The notes beneath the pieces were generated by a model. It was not told the origin of the DNA and did no database searches. It worked only from the letters and a program-made list of their open reading frames with translations. From Dokdonella_A sp963775445 (GTDB lineage Bacteria; Pseudomonadota; Gammaproteobacteria; Xanthomonadales; Rhodanobacteraceae): 64,000 nucleotides of DNA. Of the stretch, positions 63,642 to 64,000 are shown one piece after another (within the stretch, counting starts at the first letter, position 1; each line of letters starts with the position of its first letter). The DNA lies in the NCBI GenBank assembly GCA_963775445.1, contig CAVZIT010000004.1:1488001-1552000 (forward strand), given 5' to 3'. A program made the translations under genes and the position numbers.

Positions 63642-64000
63642 TCACAAATCAAACCCGTTCGTGAATATCGGGTCGGGCAGCGGCGCGCAATTCTGGTACC
63701 ACGGCGTCTCGCCGGTTGCGCGATCCCAGTCGGCATTGGGTGTTTGATTCAGGGCATTGGGGCAGAGCGTCGATAGCCCATCAAGCAAACTGTCGGGATT
63801 CGGCAGATCGGGGATGTCGCCCCTCAACTGGTTGTATTCGACTTGGAAGATCTGCAGATTCGTCAGCCCGGCGAGCGGCGGTATCGTTCCGCTCAGCTGG
63901 TTGCTTGAGACGAAGAAGGCCTGCAGGTTTGTCAAGCCGCCGAGCGAGGGAATCGAGCCGGTTAACTGGTTGCCTACGACGCCGAAAGCCGAGAGATTCG
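63642..64000 (-). CDS. LRR exported protein, 3' end only
   Basis: The gene runs off the right edge; only the last 118 codons are seen. They hold about three 23-residue LRRs like those of the giant gene at 46853 and the same LRR C-cap (D-I-P-D-L-P-N-P-D-S-L ... W-Y-x-x-C). After the cap the protein ends at once with L-P-D-P-I-F-T-N-G-F-D-L instead of the IPT-DUF11-PD40 part. The cap is thus shared while the C-terminal end differs. Confidence 0.85.
   Translation of the reverse strand, partial: NLSAFGVVGNQLTGSIPSLGGLTNLQAFFVSSNQLSGTIPPLAGLTNLQIFQVEYNQLRGDIPDLPNPDSLLDGLSTLCPNALNQTPNADWDRATGETPWYQNCAPLPDPIFTNGFDL

Overview
The window looks like a chromosomal stretch of a high-GC Gram-negative gammaproteobacterium, most likely Lysobacterales (Xanthomonadales), perhaps a Rhodanobacteraceae/Dokdonella-like genus. 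The evidence is an OmpP1/FadL porin, a YbiI-type zinc-finger protein ending in the same residues as the enterobacterial one, a PknB-type kinase, and several exported proteins with the C-terminal (I/V)F-x-(D/N)-G-F-D tail I associate with that group. The taxonomic call is inference. I recognise no rRNA, tRNA, CRISPR array, phage or insertion sequence.

Layout. 0.1-12.4 kb: mixed housekeeping and stress genes (SRAP DNA-protein crosslink repair, serine hydrolase, flavin-fold stress protein, M14 deacylase, periplasmic PrxQ, FUSC exporter, GST, Kup K+ transporter, hemerythrin, histidine phosphatase). 12.5-19.2 kb: PEP carboxylase, a PAS/GAF/GGDEF/EAL protein behind a good sigma70 promoter, and a coupled DUF2235 hydrolase. 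19.2-25 kb: an orphan duplicated-permease ABC protein, then an accessory pocket with lower GC (a broken polymorphic outer-membrane-type protein, a SHOCT lipoprotein, an orphan membrane protein). 25-34.5 kb: an M13 peptidase whose 3' end overlaps a converging CadC-like regulator, an exported protein of unknown function beside a MauG-like di-heme protein, a truncated OmpA protein and a multiply frameshifted FG-GAP gene. 34.7-42 kb: YbiI, DUF1028, glucokinase, VIT1-type transporter, VOC, fructosamine-kinase-like, MASE2-GGDEF, ChaC. 41.3-45.1 kb: a transmembrane Ser/Thr kinase with a coupled exported partner. 45.3-54.6 kb: FadL porin and two giant paralogous exported proteins whose 3' 2.4 kb are near-identical DNA. 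55-60 kb: ThpR, DUF1206, a VOC-cupin-cupin gene bracketed by REP-like elements and a 10-bp direct repeat, a methyltransferase and a DUF1801 protein. 60-64 kb: a vWA lipoprotein / ECF sigma / anti-sigma operon, an Oxidored-like zinc-type protein and the 3' end of another LRR protein.

The most distinctive theme is a modular set of exported proteins. LRR blocks, a shared LRR cap, an IPT-like domain, DUF11, PD40 beta-propeller repeats, paired G-x-W-[FY]-D-P modules and the (I/V)FxxGFD tail are mixed between loci, and two of the tailed genes are decayed. Second themes are c-di-GMP signalling (two GGDEF proteins) and membrane or extracytoplasmic signal transduction (kinase, CadC-like regulator, sigma/anti-sigma).
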